Of a stretch of DNA of 64,000 nucleotides, positions 8,868 through 17,054 are shown in pieces. Each line of letters begins with the position of its first letter. Within the stretch, counting starts at the first letter, position 1. The position numbers were made by a program, and so were the translations under genes. The notes beneath the pieces are model-generated. The model was given only the letters and a program-made list of their open reading frames with translations. It ran no database searches and had not been told where the DNA came from. Source of the DNA: Janthinobacterium sp. BJB426 (GTDB lineage: Bacteria; Pseudomonadota; Gammaproteobacteria; Burkholderiales; Burkholderiaceae_D); NCBI RefSeq assembly GCF_002735705.1, contig NZ_PDZL01000003.1:456516-520515 (forward strand), in the 5' to 3' direction.

Positions 8868-9230
8868 ATGTCACAAGATATTATTTTGGATACCCAACTC
8901 CAGCAGACCAAAAACCTGGCCTGGTGGTTGTACCTGATACATGGCGCCAGCTTTGTGTTTTCGCTGGGCGCGTTTTCCTTCATTCCGCTCATCATCAATT
9001 ATGTGAAGCGGGACGAGGCGGCCGGGACCTTCGTGTACAGCCATCACAGCTGGATGATCCGTTCCTTCTGGTGGTATGTGGCCTGGATCGTCGTCGGCGC
9101 CATCCTGTGGATCACGCTGATCGGCATTCCGCTGGCGTTCCTCGTGTGGGGCGTGGCCTGGCTGTGGAAGGCCTACCGCTTGCTGCGCGGCTTCCTCGAC
9201 CTGAACAACAACAAGCCCGTGCCCATGTAA
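8868..9230 (+). CDS. Small membrane protein, DUF4870-like
   Basis: This 120-residue protein has two long hydrophobic stretches: AWWLYLIHGASFVFSLGAF with SFIPLIINYV (about residues 19-48), and WWYVAWIVVGAILWITLIG extending to VWGVAWLW (about residues 67-99). A charged loop (KRDEAAGTFVYSHHSWM) lies between them. This resembles the DUF4870 or Tic20-like small membrane proteins; the function is unknown. ATG 8868 follows the purine-rich ggga of gacgggagctttc at proper spacing. A TACAAT sequence at 8834-8839 could be its -10 box, though no good -35 is seen. Confidence 0.75.
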   Translation: MSQDIILDTQLQQTKNLAWWLYLIHGASFVFSLGAFSFIPLIINYVKRDEAAGTFVYSHHSWMIRSFWWYVAWIVVGAILWITLIGIPLAFLVWGVAWLWKAYRLLRGFLDLNNNKPVPM

Positions 9231-9266
9231 AAGGTGCTTCGCGGCAAGCCAACGGCTTGCCGTTTC

Positions 9267-10433
9267 CTACATCGCCGCGAACGCCCGTTCGATATCGGCG
9301 ATCAAATCCTGCGGATCTTCCAGTCCCACATTCAGGCGCACCAGCTGGCCCGGCAACTGCCAGCCCTTGCGCATGGCAGCGATGCGGTACGGCATCACCA
9401 GGCTGTTGGCGCCGCCCCAGCTGTAACCAATCTTGAACAATTGCAAGGCATCGACGAAGCGGTCCGTCTGCGCCTCCGTGTAGCGGGCATCGAACAGTAC
9501 GGAAAACAGGCCGCCCGCGCCCGTGAAATCGCGCTGCCAGATGGCGTGGCCGGGGCAATCGTCGAAAGCCGGATGCAGCACGGTGGCAATCTCGCTTCTT
9601 CCCTTGAGCCAGGCAGCCACCGCGCGCGCGCCCGCATCGTGAGCGTCGAAACGCAACTTCATGGTCGGCAAGCCGCGCAGCACCAGGTAGGCGTCGTCCG
9701 CCCCAACGCCCATGCCCAGACGCATGTGCGCCAGCGCCAGGCGCTCGTGCAGCGCCCGCTCGCGCGTAATGAGCGCGCCCATCAGCACGTCGGAGCCGCC
9801 CGACTGGTATTTCGTCAGCGCCTGCATGATGATGTCCACGCCCAGGTCAAAGCCGCGCAAGGCCAGGCCCGCCGACCAGGTGTTATCCAAAGCCACCAGC
9901 ACGCCGCGCGCATGGGCAGCCGCGCAGATGGCGGGCAAATCCGGCACTTCCATCGTCACGGAACCGGGTGCTTCCGTCCAGATCAGTTTGGTGTTGGGCT
10001 GGATCAGGGCGGCGATGCCGGCGCCGATGAGCGGATCGTAATAGCGGGCCGTGATGCCGAAATCCTGCGCCAGCCAACGCCCCAGTTCGCGGTTCGGGTT
10101 GTAGATATTTTCCGGCAATAAAACGTCGTCGCCCGTTTTCAGCAGGGCAAAATCCGCCATGGCGATGGCCGCCAGGCCCGACGGCGCCAGCAGGCAGTAT
10201 TTCCCCCCTTCGATCTCGGCCAGCCGCGCTTCCAGGGTGAAGGTGGTGGGCGTGCCGTGCAAGCCGTAGGTGTAGGCGTTTTTCTCTTTCCAGTCGCCCG
10301 AACGCATGGCCGCCACGTCCTTGAACAGCACGGTCGATGCGTGATGGATGGCGTTCGGAAACGCGGCAAAGCCTTGCGGCGCCTGGTAATCGCTGTGGAT
10401 CAGCGCGGTCTGGGGAGATTTGGTCTGGGTCAT
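9267..10433 (-). CDS. metC: Cystathionine beta-lyase (Cys/Met metabolism PLP enzyme)
   Basis: This 388-residue fold-type I PLP enzyme is of the Cys/Met metabolism family. The frame is open up to 10613, but ATG 10433 (MTQTKSPQTALIHSDYQ) is the natural family start. Visible features are YTYGLHGTPTTFTLE (cofactor phosphate region), DNTWSAGLAL (Asp contacting the pyridine nitrogen) and the Schiff-base lysine in LTKYQSGGSDVLMG. Cystathionine beta-lyase (cystathionine to homocysteine, pyruvate and ammonia) fits best, but gamma-lyase relatives cannot be excluded by eye. It lies downstream of rimO but is separated from it by a strong terminator. Confidence 0.85.
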   Translation of the reverse strand: MTQTKSPQTALIHSDYQAPQGFAAFPNAIHHASTVLFKDVAAMRSGDWKEKNAYTYGLHGTPTTFTLEARLAEIEGGKYCLLAPSGLAAIAMADFALLKTGDDVLLPENIYNPNRELGRWLAQDFGITARYYDPLIGAGIAALIQPNTKLIWTEAPGSVTMEVPDLPAICAAAHARGVLVALDNTWSAGLALRGFDLGVDIIMQALTKYQSGGSDVLMGALITRERALHERLALAHMRLGMGVGADDAYLVLRGLPTMKLRFDAHDAGARAVAAWLKGRSEIATVLHPAFDDCPGHAIWQRDFTGAGGLFSVLFDARYTEAQTDRFVDALQLFKIGYSWGGANSLVMPYRIAAMRKGWQLPGQLVRLNVGLEDPQDLIADIERAFAAM

Positions 10434-10445
10434 GGCGTCGGGAAA

Positions 10446-10481
10446 TAAAAAAAGGCGGATCCGCAATTGCTGATCCGCCTT
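10446..10481 (-). terminator. Intrinsic terminator downstream of rimO
   Basis: A perfect 10-base stem (10452-10461 with 10472-10481, aaggcggatc/gatccgcctt) has a 10-base loop. It is followed, in the minus-strand direction, by a run of seven T (10447-10453 read as A on the plus strand). It lies between the rimO stop and the downstream metC start, so metC must have its own promoter in or after this region. Confidence 0.85.
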
Positions 10482-10622
10482 GATTGTAAGGGCTTTGCGC
10501 CCTGCACGCCGTACACCTGACAGAGTGTTACACCTGCATAAAAAACGTTCAGGCCAAGGCGCGCTGCCGAAGACAGTAGCATACTGTACGGCAAGGCAGC
10601 GCAACGCCGGCATGGCGGTTTT

Positions 10623-12035
10623 TTACTCGGCAGCGCCCCACAGGTCGTGCGCATCGGCCGAGGTGATCGTCACGTCGACGAATTGACCAACCGTCAGCTT
10701 GCGGTGCGGCTCGAATGGCGGCTTCACATACACGACGCCGTCGATTTCCGGCGCGTCGGCGGACGAGCGGCCCACGCCGCCGGAGCGGGTGACTTCATCG
10801 ATCAGCACGCGCACGGTCTTGCCGACCTTGGCTTGCAGGCGTTTCTTGGAAATTTCTTCCTGCAGCAGCATGACGCGGCCGCGGCGCTCTTCGCGCAGCT
10901 CTTCCGGCACGGGATTGGCGATGGCGTTGGCCGTTGCACCTTCGACAGGCGAATAGGCGAAGCAGCCCAGGCGGTCGATCTGCGCTTCCTTGAGGAAGTC
11001 GAGCAAGTATTCGAATTCTTCTTCCGTTTCGCCAGGGAAACCAGCGATGAAGGTCGAGCGTATCGTCAGGTCCGGGTTGATGGCGCGCCAGGCCTGGATG
11101 CGGTCGAGGTTTTTCTCGCCGCTGGCCGGACGCTTCATGCGTTTGAGCACGTCAGGGTGCGCATGCTGCATCGGAATGTCGAGGTATGGCAGGATGTGGC
11201 CGCCGCTCATCATCGGGATGATCTGGTCCACGTGCGGGTACGGATACACATAGTGCAGGCGCACCCAGGCGCCGTAGGACTTGGCCAGTTCGCCCAGCGC
11301 TTCCGTCAGCTGCGTCATGTGGGTTTTCACGGGACGGCCATTCCAGAAGCCGGAACGGAATTTTACGTCCACGCCATATGCGGAGGTATCTTGCGAAATG
11401 ACCAGCAATTCCTTGACGCCAGCCTTGAACAGGTTTTCCGCTTCGATCATCAGTTCGCCGATCGGGCGCGAGACGAGGTCGCCGCGCATGGACGGGATGA
11501 TGCAAAAACTGCAGCGGTGGTTGCAGCCTTCGGATATTTTCAGGTAGGCATAGTGCTTCGGCGTCAGCTTGACGCCTTGCGGCGGCACCAGGTCGAGGAA
11601 TGGCGCATGCGGTTTCGGCAGATGGAAGTGGACGGAATCCATCACTTCGGCCAGCGCGTGCGGGCCCGTGACGGACAGCACTTTCGGGTGCACCTTCATG
11701 ATGATGTCGTCGCCGGCAGCATCTTTCTTGGCGCCCAGGCAACCGGTCACGATGACTTTACCGTTTTCAGCCAGCGCTTCGCCGATGGCGTCGAGCGACT
11801 CTTGCACGGCAGCATCGATAAAACCGCAGGTATTGACGATCACCAGATCGGCGCCAGCGTAGGATTTCGCCGTTTCGTAGCCTTCGGCGCGCAGTTGGGT
11901 CAGGATTTGTTCGGAGTCGACCAGCGCTTTCGGGCAGCCGAGCGAGACAAAGCCCACTTTCGGCGCCGCACCTGGCATGGCCAGCATGGCCTCGGGCTGG
12001 GCGGAAGGAACGGGAATACGGTGAATTTCAGACAT
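10623..12035 (-). CDS. rimO: Ribosomal protein S12 methylthiotransferase RimO
   Basis: This 470-residue radical-SAM enzyme adds a methylthio group to an Asp of ribosomal protein S12. The N-terminal UPF0004 domain has cluster cysteines C34 (SLGCPK), C70 (VNTCGF) and C99 (VTGCLG). The radical-SAM motif is C171-NHR-C175-SF-C178. The C-terminal TRAM domain is the segment around [20 protein letters not shown]. The length is slightly above the usual 440, from an extended N terminus. The S12-specific RimO assignment over MiaB rests on the [10 protein letters not shown] and [18 protein letters not shown] signatures. Confidence 0.95.
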   Translation of the reverse strand: MSEIHRIPVPSAQPEAMLAMPGAAPKVGFVSLGCPKALVDSEQILTQLRAEGYETAKSYAGADLVIVNTCGFIDAAVQESLDAIGEALAENGKVIVTGCLGAKKDAAGDDIIMKVHPKVLSVTGPHALAEVMDSVHFHLPKPHAPFLDLVPPQGVKLTPKHYAYLKISEGCNHRCSFCIIPSMRGDLVSRPIGELMIEAENLFKAGVKELLVISQDTSAYGVDVKFRSGFWNGRPVKTHMTQLTEALGELAKSYGAWVRLHYVYPYPHVDQIIPMMSGGHILPYLDIPMQHAHPDVLKRMKRPASGEKNLDRIQAWRAINPDLTIRSTFIAGFPGETEEEFEYLLDFLKEAQIDRLGCFAYSPVEGATANAIANPVPEELREERRGRVMLLQEEISKKRLQAKVGKTVRVLIDEVTRSGGVGRSSADAPEIDGVVYVKPPFEPHRKLTVGQFVDVTITSADAHDLWGAAE

Positions 12036-12131
12036 AGTTGGCAGCTAGTAAAATGGTGAGGCGAATCGGCTATTGTACCCCGAGCCGACCCTTGCTGGCA
12101 GAACTATGCTGTTTTGATGACGCCGATACAA

Positions 12132-12159
12132 CTCACGGGCGATCGAATCGCCCGGTGAG
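12132..12159 (-). terminator. Possible terminator hairpin after phaR
   Basis: An inverted repeat (ctcacgggcgat with atcgcccggtgag, one bulged base) lies between the phaR stop and the rimO start. No U-run follows in the minus direction, so a terminator role is uncertain. Confidence 0.35.
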
Positions 12160-12172
12160 CGTGTGGCATGGA

Positions 12173-12736
12173 TTACTTTTTGTCCGTTGGCGGGACCGGC
12201 GGAACGAACGGGAACGTGCCGAACAGATTCTTGCTCTGGCTCTGCATCTGTTCCTGCATCTGCACGAACAGGCTCTTGCTCTGGTCGATGTAGTTGTTCA
12301 TCATGCCTTGCATCATCGGGCCCTGGACATTCATGAACTGGGTCCACATTTCCGGGCTGAAAGGCTTGCCTTCGAAACTGCCGGCCGACGTGCCCGTGAA
12401 TTTGTGCTGGATATCGGTGAACGCTTGCACGTTCTTTTCCAGGTAGGATCCCATCATGCCCTGCATGGCGTGGCCATAGTAGCGGATGATCTGCGACAAC
12501 ACGCTGCTCGAGAACATGGGCGCGCCGTTCGCTTCCTCTTCCAAAATGATTTGCAGCAAGATGCTGCGCGTCAAATCTTCATTGGATTTGGCATCGACGA
12601 CGGTAAACACCTCATTGTCCAACACCAGCTGCTTGACGTCCGTCAAGGTGATGTAGGAACTGGTTTGCGTGTCATACAGACGGCGGTTGGGATATTTTTT
12701 AATCAGGCGGTCTATACTTTTTTTTGCACTACTCAT
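12173..12736 (-). CDS. phaR: Polyhydroxyalkanoate synthesis repressor PhaR
   Basis: This 187-residue DNA-binding regulator senses PHA granules and represses phasin genes and often its own. The N-terminal PHB/PHA accumulation regulator domain is clear (IKKYPNRRLYDTQTSSYITL), followed by two PHB_acc domains and a Gln/Met-rich tail (QMQEQMQSQSKNLFG). ATG 12736 (MSSAKKSIDRL) is preferred to GTG 12748 because the family starts this way and aagtgga lies seven bases upstream. It lies downstream of phaC on the same strand but 225 bases away, with its own likely promoter. Confidence 0.93.
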   Translation of the reverse strand: MSSAKKSIDRLIKKYPNRRLYDTQTSSYITLTDVKQLVLDNEVFTVVDAKSNEDLTRSILLQIILEEEANGAPMFSSSVLSQIIRYYGHAMQGMMGSYLEKNVQAFTDIQHKFTGTSAGSFEGKPFSPEMWTQFMNVQGPMMQGMMNNYIDQSKSLFVQMQEQMQSQSKNLFGTFPFVPPVPPTDKK

Positions 12737-12822
12737 CACAAGTTCCACTTATTGCGCCGCAGCGCGTACAGAGTTAATCCGAAAAAAAAGCGAACGTGGG
12801 TCCGCTTTCGCACCTGCCTACT

Positions 12823-12857
12823 TTTTCCATTATAGAGTGGAAAATGGCTCCATTGCA
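12823..12857 (-). promoter_or_regulatory. Candidate phaR promoter and overlapping operator
   Basis: On the minus strand a TATAAT hexamer (12834 to 12829) lies about 95 bases before the phaR ATG. No convincing -35 is present at 16-18 bases. An inverted repeat, ttttcca-N8-tggaaaa (12823-12829 with 12838-12844), straddles it. PhaR in Ralstonia eutropha is known to repress itself, so this repeat is a reasonable operator candidate; that link is inference. Confidence 0.35.
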
Positions 12858-12913
12858 CATCAGGGTAGTAGATTCCCATATTTATTGCAACGCAACTAAA
12901 AGTAGATTCCTGA

Positions 12914-12939
12914 CAAGACCGGGGATTACGCCGGTCTTG
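12914..12939 (-). terminator. Possible terminator hairpin after phaC
   Basis: A perfect nine-base stem, caagaccgg (12914-12922) with ccggtcttg (12931-12939), has an eight-base loop and begins about 20 bases beyond the phaC stop. No U-run follows in the minus direction, so it may instead stabilise the 3' end. Confidence 0.45.
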
Positions 12940-12961
12940 CCTGGCGAGAAGCTTTTGTAAA

Positions 12962-14716
12962 CTAGTCCGCCCTGACTTTAACATACCGCCCCGGCGCCGG
13001 CTCGATTGCCGCGTGGCGCTTGTTGCCCGGCTTGCCTGGCGCCTTCACCTGCGCGCCGCCGTGTTCGGCCAGGAAGGCCGCCCATTCGGACCACCAGCTG
13101 CCCACGTGCTCGGTTGCACCTTCCATCCACTGCTCGGCACTTTGCGGCTTCGATTTGGCCGTGCGGGGCTGGTCATTACTCCAGTAGCTGCGCTTTTTCT
13201 TCGAAGCAGGATTGATCACGCCGGCGATATGGCCCGAAGCACCGAGGATGAAGCGGTTGGCTTTCGGCTTTTTCGGGTTCAGCAAGGCCGTGCTGGCATA
13301 GGCCGCACCCCAGGGCACGATATGGTCTTCGCGCGAACCGTAGATGAAAGCAGGCGCGTCGATGCTGCTCAGGTCGACCTTTTCGCCGGCCACCGTCAGC
13401 TTGCCCGGCACTTTCAGGCTGTTTTCCAGGTAAGTGTTGCGCAGATACCAGCAGAACATGGGACCCGGCAAGCCCGTGCCGTCGCCATTCCAGTACAGCA
13501 AGTCGAACGCGGGCGGCTCCTTGCCTTTCAGGTAATTCGATTGCACGTAGTTCCACACGAGGTCGTTCGGCCGCAGGCTGGAGAAAGTGCTGCCCAGGTC
13601 GCGGCCCGACATCAGGCCGCCCTTGGCCAGGGACTGCTCGCGCAGCGCCACTTGCGGCTCGTCGATGAAGACGTCGAGCGCGCCCGTATCGCAGAAATCG
13701 AGAAAGGTGGTCAACAAGGTCAGGCTGGCGGCCGGATTTTCGCCCCGCGCCTTGAGCACGGCCAGCGCCGTCGAGACGATGGTGCCGCCCACGCAAAAGC
13801 CGAACATATTGAGCTTGTCCTGGCCGGAAATGTCCTGCGTGACCTGAATGGCTTCGATCACGCCTTGCTCGACGTAATCGTCCCACGTCAGGTGCTGCAT
13901 GCTCAGGTCAGGATTGCGCCAGGACATCAGGAACACGGTATTGCCCTGCTCCACCGCATAGCGCACGAGCGAGTTTTCTGGCTGCAAGTCAAGGATATAG
14001 AATTTATTGATGCATGGCGGCACCATCAGCAGCGGCCGCTGGTGTACCGTGGGGGTCGTCGGCGTGTACTGGATCAGCTGGAACAGCGCGTTCTCGAACA
14101 CCACCGTGCCTGGCGTGGTAGCCACGTTGCGCCCCACTTCAAAGGCCGATTCGTCGGATTGCGAAATGCGGCCCTTTTGCATGTCGGCCAGCATATTGCT
14201 CAAGCCCTTGGCCAGGCTCTCGCCCTTGGTCTCGATCAGGGTTTGCTGGGCGTCGGGATTGGTCGCAAGAAAATTGGCGGGCGACATGGCGTCGACGATT
14301 TGCTGCACGGCAAACGCAATCTTTTGCTTCTGGTGCGGCGTCGCTTCCACGGCGTCGGCCATGGCGCTCAGAAACTCCGCGTTCAGCAGATAGGCTGCCG
14401 CATTGAAGGCCGACAGGGGGCTGGCGTGCCAGGCGGGCGCGGCAAAGCGGCGGTCTTTCAGCTCCGGCGTCTTGCCGGCCATAAAATCAGCCCACAAGCC
14501 CGTCAGTTTGGCCACGTAGGCATTTTTCAGTTGCTCGATCACTTCCGGCTTGATGCTGGCACCTGCATCCTGCAAAATGCCGGCAATCGGATTGCCCTGG
14601 GGCTGCGGTACCATGTTGAACCACGTCTTCCACTGCTCAGGATTGCTGATCTGCGCCATCCATTCTTTGGTCATTGCTTGAGGATCGGGCATGTTCATAG
14701 ATGTATGTAAGTCCAT
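12962..14716 (-). CDS. phaC: Class I polyhydroxyalkanoate synthase PhaC
   Basis: This 584-residue enzyme polymerises hydroxyacyl-CoA into PHA on granules. The lipase-like box GFCVGGT carries the catalytic Cys308. The triad Asp is in REDHIVPW and the His in GASGHIAG. The length and the N-terminal domain (residues 1-200) fit class I enzymes that need no PhaE or PhaR subunit. The start could be ATG 14716 or 14698 (MNMPDPQAMTKEW); no clear ribosome site separates them. phaA and phaB are not in the window. A long palindrome lies immediately upstream. Confidence 0.95.
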   Translation of the reverse strand: MDLHTSMNMPDPQAMTKEWMAQISNPEQWKTWFNMVPQPQGNPIAGILQDAGASIKPEVIEQLKNAYVAKLTGLWADFMAGKTPELKDRRFAAPAWHASPLSAFNAAAYLLNAEFLSAMADAVEATPHQKQKIAFAVQQIVDAMSPANFLATNPDAQQTLIETKGESLAKGLSNMLADMQKGRISQSDESAFEVGRNVATTPGTVVFENALFQLIQYTPTTPTVHQRPLLMVPPCINKFYILDLQPENSLVRYAVEQGNTVFLMSWRNPDLSMQHLTWDDYVEQGVIEAIQVTQDISGQDKLNMFGFCVGGTIVSTALAVLKARGENPAASLTLLTTFLDFCDTGALDVFIDEPQVALREQSLAKGGLMSGRDLGSTFSSLRPNDLVWNYVQSNYLKGKEPPAFDLLYWNGDGTGLPGPMFCWYLRNTYLENSLKVPGKLTVAGEKVDLSSIDAPAFIYGSREDHIVPWGAAYASTALLNPKKPKANRFILGASGHIAGVINPASKKKRSYWSNDQPRTAKSKPQSAEQWMEGATEHVGSWWSEWAAFLAEHGGAQVKAPGKPGNKRHAAIEPAPGRYVKVRAD

Positions 14717-14730
14717 TCAAGATTGAGGGA

Positions 14731-14846
14731 CGCCGAACAAAACCTACTGCGCGTCGGAATAGGCGGCCTGCGATGCTCACCGTACTAGAGTACGGTTGCG
14801 CTTCTTAGCCACCTCTCCCTTCCGCTCGCTACGGTTTTGTTAGGCG
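14731..14846. repeat. Long concentric imperfect palindrome upstream of phaC
   Basis: Outer arms cgccgaacaaaacc (14731-14744) and ggttttgttaggcg (14833-14846) match at 13 of 14 positions. Between them, centred within one base of the same axis, is the palindrome ccgtact-ag-agtacgg (14780-14795). The flanking bases pair partly. The structure could be a dispersed palindromic repeat or the remains of a small non-autonomous element. Only one copy is visible here. Confidence 0.6.
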
Positions 14847-14916
14847 CCGAAACGTAGTCGAAAAATAAATACTTTAGGATCACCTGCATGCAAACTTTTA
14901 CTCACTGCCAATACCG

Positions 14917-15138
14917 ATGATGCTCATGACCGCTGTTGCCTGGATCTATGTCGTCGGCCTCATGGCGCTGACAGAACCGTCCATCGTCGCCGGGGTGATG
15001 ACCTTCGTGCTGTACTGCGTCATCCCCCTGTCCATCCTATTCTATCTGACGGGCTCGCGGAGACGCAAACGCAAGGCCGAGCTAAAAGCCCGCGCACTTG
15101 CCTCAGCAGACGATAAAACAAAAACGGCAGACACATAA
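14917..15138 (+). CDS. Small two-helix membrane protein of unknown function
   Basis: This 73-residue protein has two hydrophobic segments (AVAWIYVVGLMALTEPS and VAGVMTFVLYCVIPLSILFY). A basic cytoplasmic tail follows (TGSRRRKRKAELKARALA). I do not recognise a named family. ATG 14917 is followed by a second ATG at 14920. The gene's last codons and stop are part of the terminator hairpin shared with the convergent pgeF gene; the stop TAA forms most of the loop. Confidence 0.65.
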   Translation: MMLMTAVAWIYVVGLMALTEPSIVAGVMTFVLYCVIPLSILFYLTGSRRRKRKAELKARALASADDKTKTADT

Positions 15139-15149
15139 GTGTCTGCCGT
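15112..15149 (-). terminator. Intrinsic terminator of the rluD-pgeF transcript
   Basis: A perfect 11-base stem, acggcagacac (15124-15134) with gtgtctgccgt (15139-15149), has a four-base loop. In the minus direction it is followed by a T-rich run (TTTTGTTTTA). It ends the pgeF transcript and lies within the 3' end of the convergent 73-residue gene. Confidence 0.85.
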
Positions 15150-15154
15150 GCAGA

Positions 15155-15940
15155 TTATTTGCGCCAGATCAAGCTGGCCTGTCTTCCCGTGACGCCATCG
15201 CGCCGGTACGAGTAAAACTGCGCCGCATCGCTGACGGTGCAATATTCCCCGCCGGCCACTTGCGCCACGCCATCGCGCAGCAGCATGGTGCGTGCCAGCG
15301 CATAGATATCGGCCAGGTATTTACCGGGCTTGTCGGCGATGGCGGTGAAGGCACTGGATAACACTTGCCGCTCAACATCATCGCACGCGCCGTTGCGGAA
15401 CGCTTGCAGCACGTCCTGCCCCACTTCGAATTGCCGTGGGCCGATGGCCGGCCCCAGCCACGCAAGGATGTCCGTCGCGCCTTGCGCGCGCATGCTTGCC
15501 ACCGTGCGCTGCAAAACGCCGTTGGCCAGGCCGCGCCAGCCCGCGTGGGCCGCACCGACAACCAGGCCATCCGTCGAGCAAAACAGCACGGGCAGGCAAT
15601 CGGCCGTCATCACGACGCACACGGCGCCAGACTGTGTTGCCACGCTGGCATCGGCGTCCGGCACATGGCCGTCCAGCTTGCCGGCATCGGCCACGGCCAC
15701 GCCATGCACTTGCGACAGCCAGGCCGGCTCGGCAGGCAAGATGGCGGCCAGCCGCGCGCGGTTGGCGGCCACATGCGCGGGATCATCGCCCACGTGCGTG
15801 CCCAGATTCAAGCCACCGCCGCCCTGCCCGTCACCATATGGCTCCTGGCTGACGCCGCCCACACGCATGCTCGACAGCGCGCCCACGTTCGCGGGCAAGC
15901 CGGGCCAATGGGGAATAATGCAAGGCAACGGTGACGTCAT
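15155..15940 (-). CDS. pgeF: Peptidoglycan editing factor PgeF (YfiH, multicopper-like)
   Basis: This 261-residue YfiH/DUF152 protein belongs to a family named both laccase-like and PgeF. The E. coli member clears aberrant peptidoglycan precursors containing Ser in place of Ala. Metal-site segments are visible: SQVHGVAV (His), MTADCLPVLF (Cys) and HAGWRGLANG (His). The start ATG 15940 shares one base with the rluD stop (TGATG), so the two are coupled; rluD-yfiH pairing is common in proteobacteria. Confidence 0.92.
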   Translation of the reverse strand: MTSPLPCIIPHWPGLPANVGALSSMRVGGVSQEPYGDGQGGGGLNLGTHVGDDPAHVAANRARLAAILPAEPAWLSQVHGVAVADAGKLDGHVPDADASVATQSGAVCVVMTADCLPVLFCSTDGLVVGAAHAGWRGLANGVLQRTVASMRAQGATDILAWLGPAIGPRQFEVGQDVLQAFRNGACDDVERQVLSSAFTAIADKPGKYLADIYALARTMLLRDGVAQVAGGEYCTVSDAAQFYSYRRDGVTGRQASLIWRK

Positions 15941-16989
15941 CAGACCTGTTCCGGCTCGGGAATGCCGGCGGTGGCGATCAGTTGCGCGAAGTCATCGGCC
16001 AGCGGCACGATCCACTCGCACGCTTCCAGGGTACCCGGATGCACGAGACCCAGGCGGCGCGCCTGCAGCGCCTGGCGCGAGAACACGGACACCAGATGCT
16101 GCTTGCCATACACGTAATCGCCGACCAGCGCGAAGCCCAGATGCTGCATGTGGACGCGGATCTGGTGCGTGCGGCCTGTTTCCAGACGGCATTGCATCAG
16201 GCTCACGGGACGACGGTCGAGTTCGCCGCTGCCGATCAATTCATAGTGCGTGATGGCAGGCTTGGCGGTGAAATTCTCCGAGACGGCCATCTTGACGCGG
16301 TCGCGCGGGTGGCGCGCGATGGACGCGTCGATGGTGCCGGCCGCCTTTGGCGTGCCCCACACGAGCGCGAAATACTCACGCTTGACGGTGCGCGCCTGCA
16401 ACTGGCGCACCAGGTCCGTTTGCGAAGCGAGGGTCTTGCCGACCACCATCAGGCCGCTCGTGTCCTTGTCCAGGCGGTGCACGATGCCGGCGCGCGGCAC
16501 GCCCGCCAGTTGCGGGCAGTGGTGCAGCAAGCCGTTGAGCAGAGTGCCCGACCAGTTGCCGGGGCCCGGATGCACGACCAGTCCGGCCGGTTTGTTGATG
16601 ACGATGATATGCTCATCTTCGTGCACGATGTTCAATTCCATCGCTTCCGGCTTAAAAGCCTCGTCTTCCGGCGCACTTTGCGGCAGAATGACGATCTTCT
16701 CGTCGCCATAGGCGGTCATGTTGCGTTTGGCAACTTTTCCATCGACGGTCACGAAACCGGCTTCCAGCCACAATTGCAAGCGGCTGCGCGAGTATTGCGG
16801 CACCAGCTGGGCGATGACTTTATCGAGGCGGTGGCCGCAGGCGTCCGGCGTCAGTTCCAATGTAATCGGGGCCATTTCCTCGAAGACGTCGTCGGCGGCA
16901 AAATCGCCGTCAAACGCCTCTTCGGCAGCATGGTCAGAAAGGGAGTCAAACGCGGGGTCAGCCAAATTAGGCTTCGGAGTTAATATCAC
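15940..16989 (-). CDS. rluD: 23S rRNA pseudouridine(1911/1915/1917) synthase RluD
   Basis: This 349-residue RluA-family enzyme modifies helix 69 of 23S rRNA. An N-terminal S4 domain (HRLDKVIAQLVPQYSRSRLQ) precedes the catalytic domain. The catalytic Asp is in GIVHRLDKDTSGLMVV. The first 35 residues are an acidic extension (DHAAEEAFDGDFAADDVFEE) not seen in E. coli RluD. A later start cannot be excluded, but no better one stands out. It is divergent from bamD, as in many proteobacteria. Confidence 0.93.
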   Translation of the reverse strand: MILTPKPNLADPAFDSLSDHAAEEAFDGDFAADDVFEEMAPITLELTPDACGHRLDKVIAQLVPQYSRSRLQLWLEAGFVTVDGKVAKRNMTAYGDEKIVILPQSAPEDEAFKPEAMELNIVHEDEHIIVINKPAGLVVHPGPGNWSGTLLNGLLHHCPQLAGVPRAGIVHRLDKDTSGLMVVGKTLASQTDLVRQLQARTVKREYFALVWGTPKAAGTIDASIARHPRDRVKMAVSENFTAKPAITHYELIGSGELDRRPVSLMQCRLETGRTHQIRVHMQHLGFALVGDYVYGKQHLVSVFSRQALQARRLGLVHPGTLEACEWIVPLADDFAQLIATAGIPEPEQV

Positions 16990-17010
16990 AGCATTCCCAT
17001 CGGCTATAAT
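16980..17010 (+). promoter_or_regulatory. Candidate bamD promoter
   Basis: A consensus TATAAT (17005-17010) lies 45 bases before the likely bamD ATG. The nearest -35-like hexamer, TTAATA (16980-16985), gives a long 19-base spacer. The element overlaps the start region of divergent rluD. Confidence 0.4.
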
Positions 17011-17054
17011 CAGCCTATTGTAAAATCTTGGTTAAAACCTTCTTGCAAAACGTC

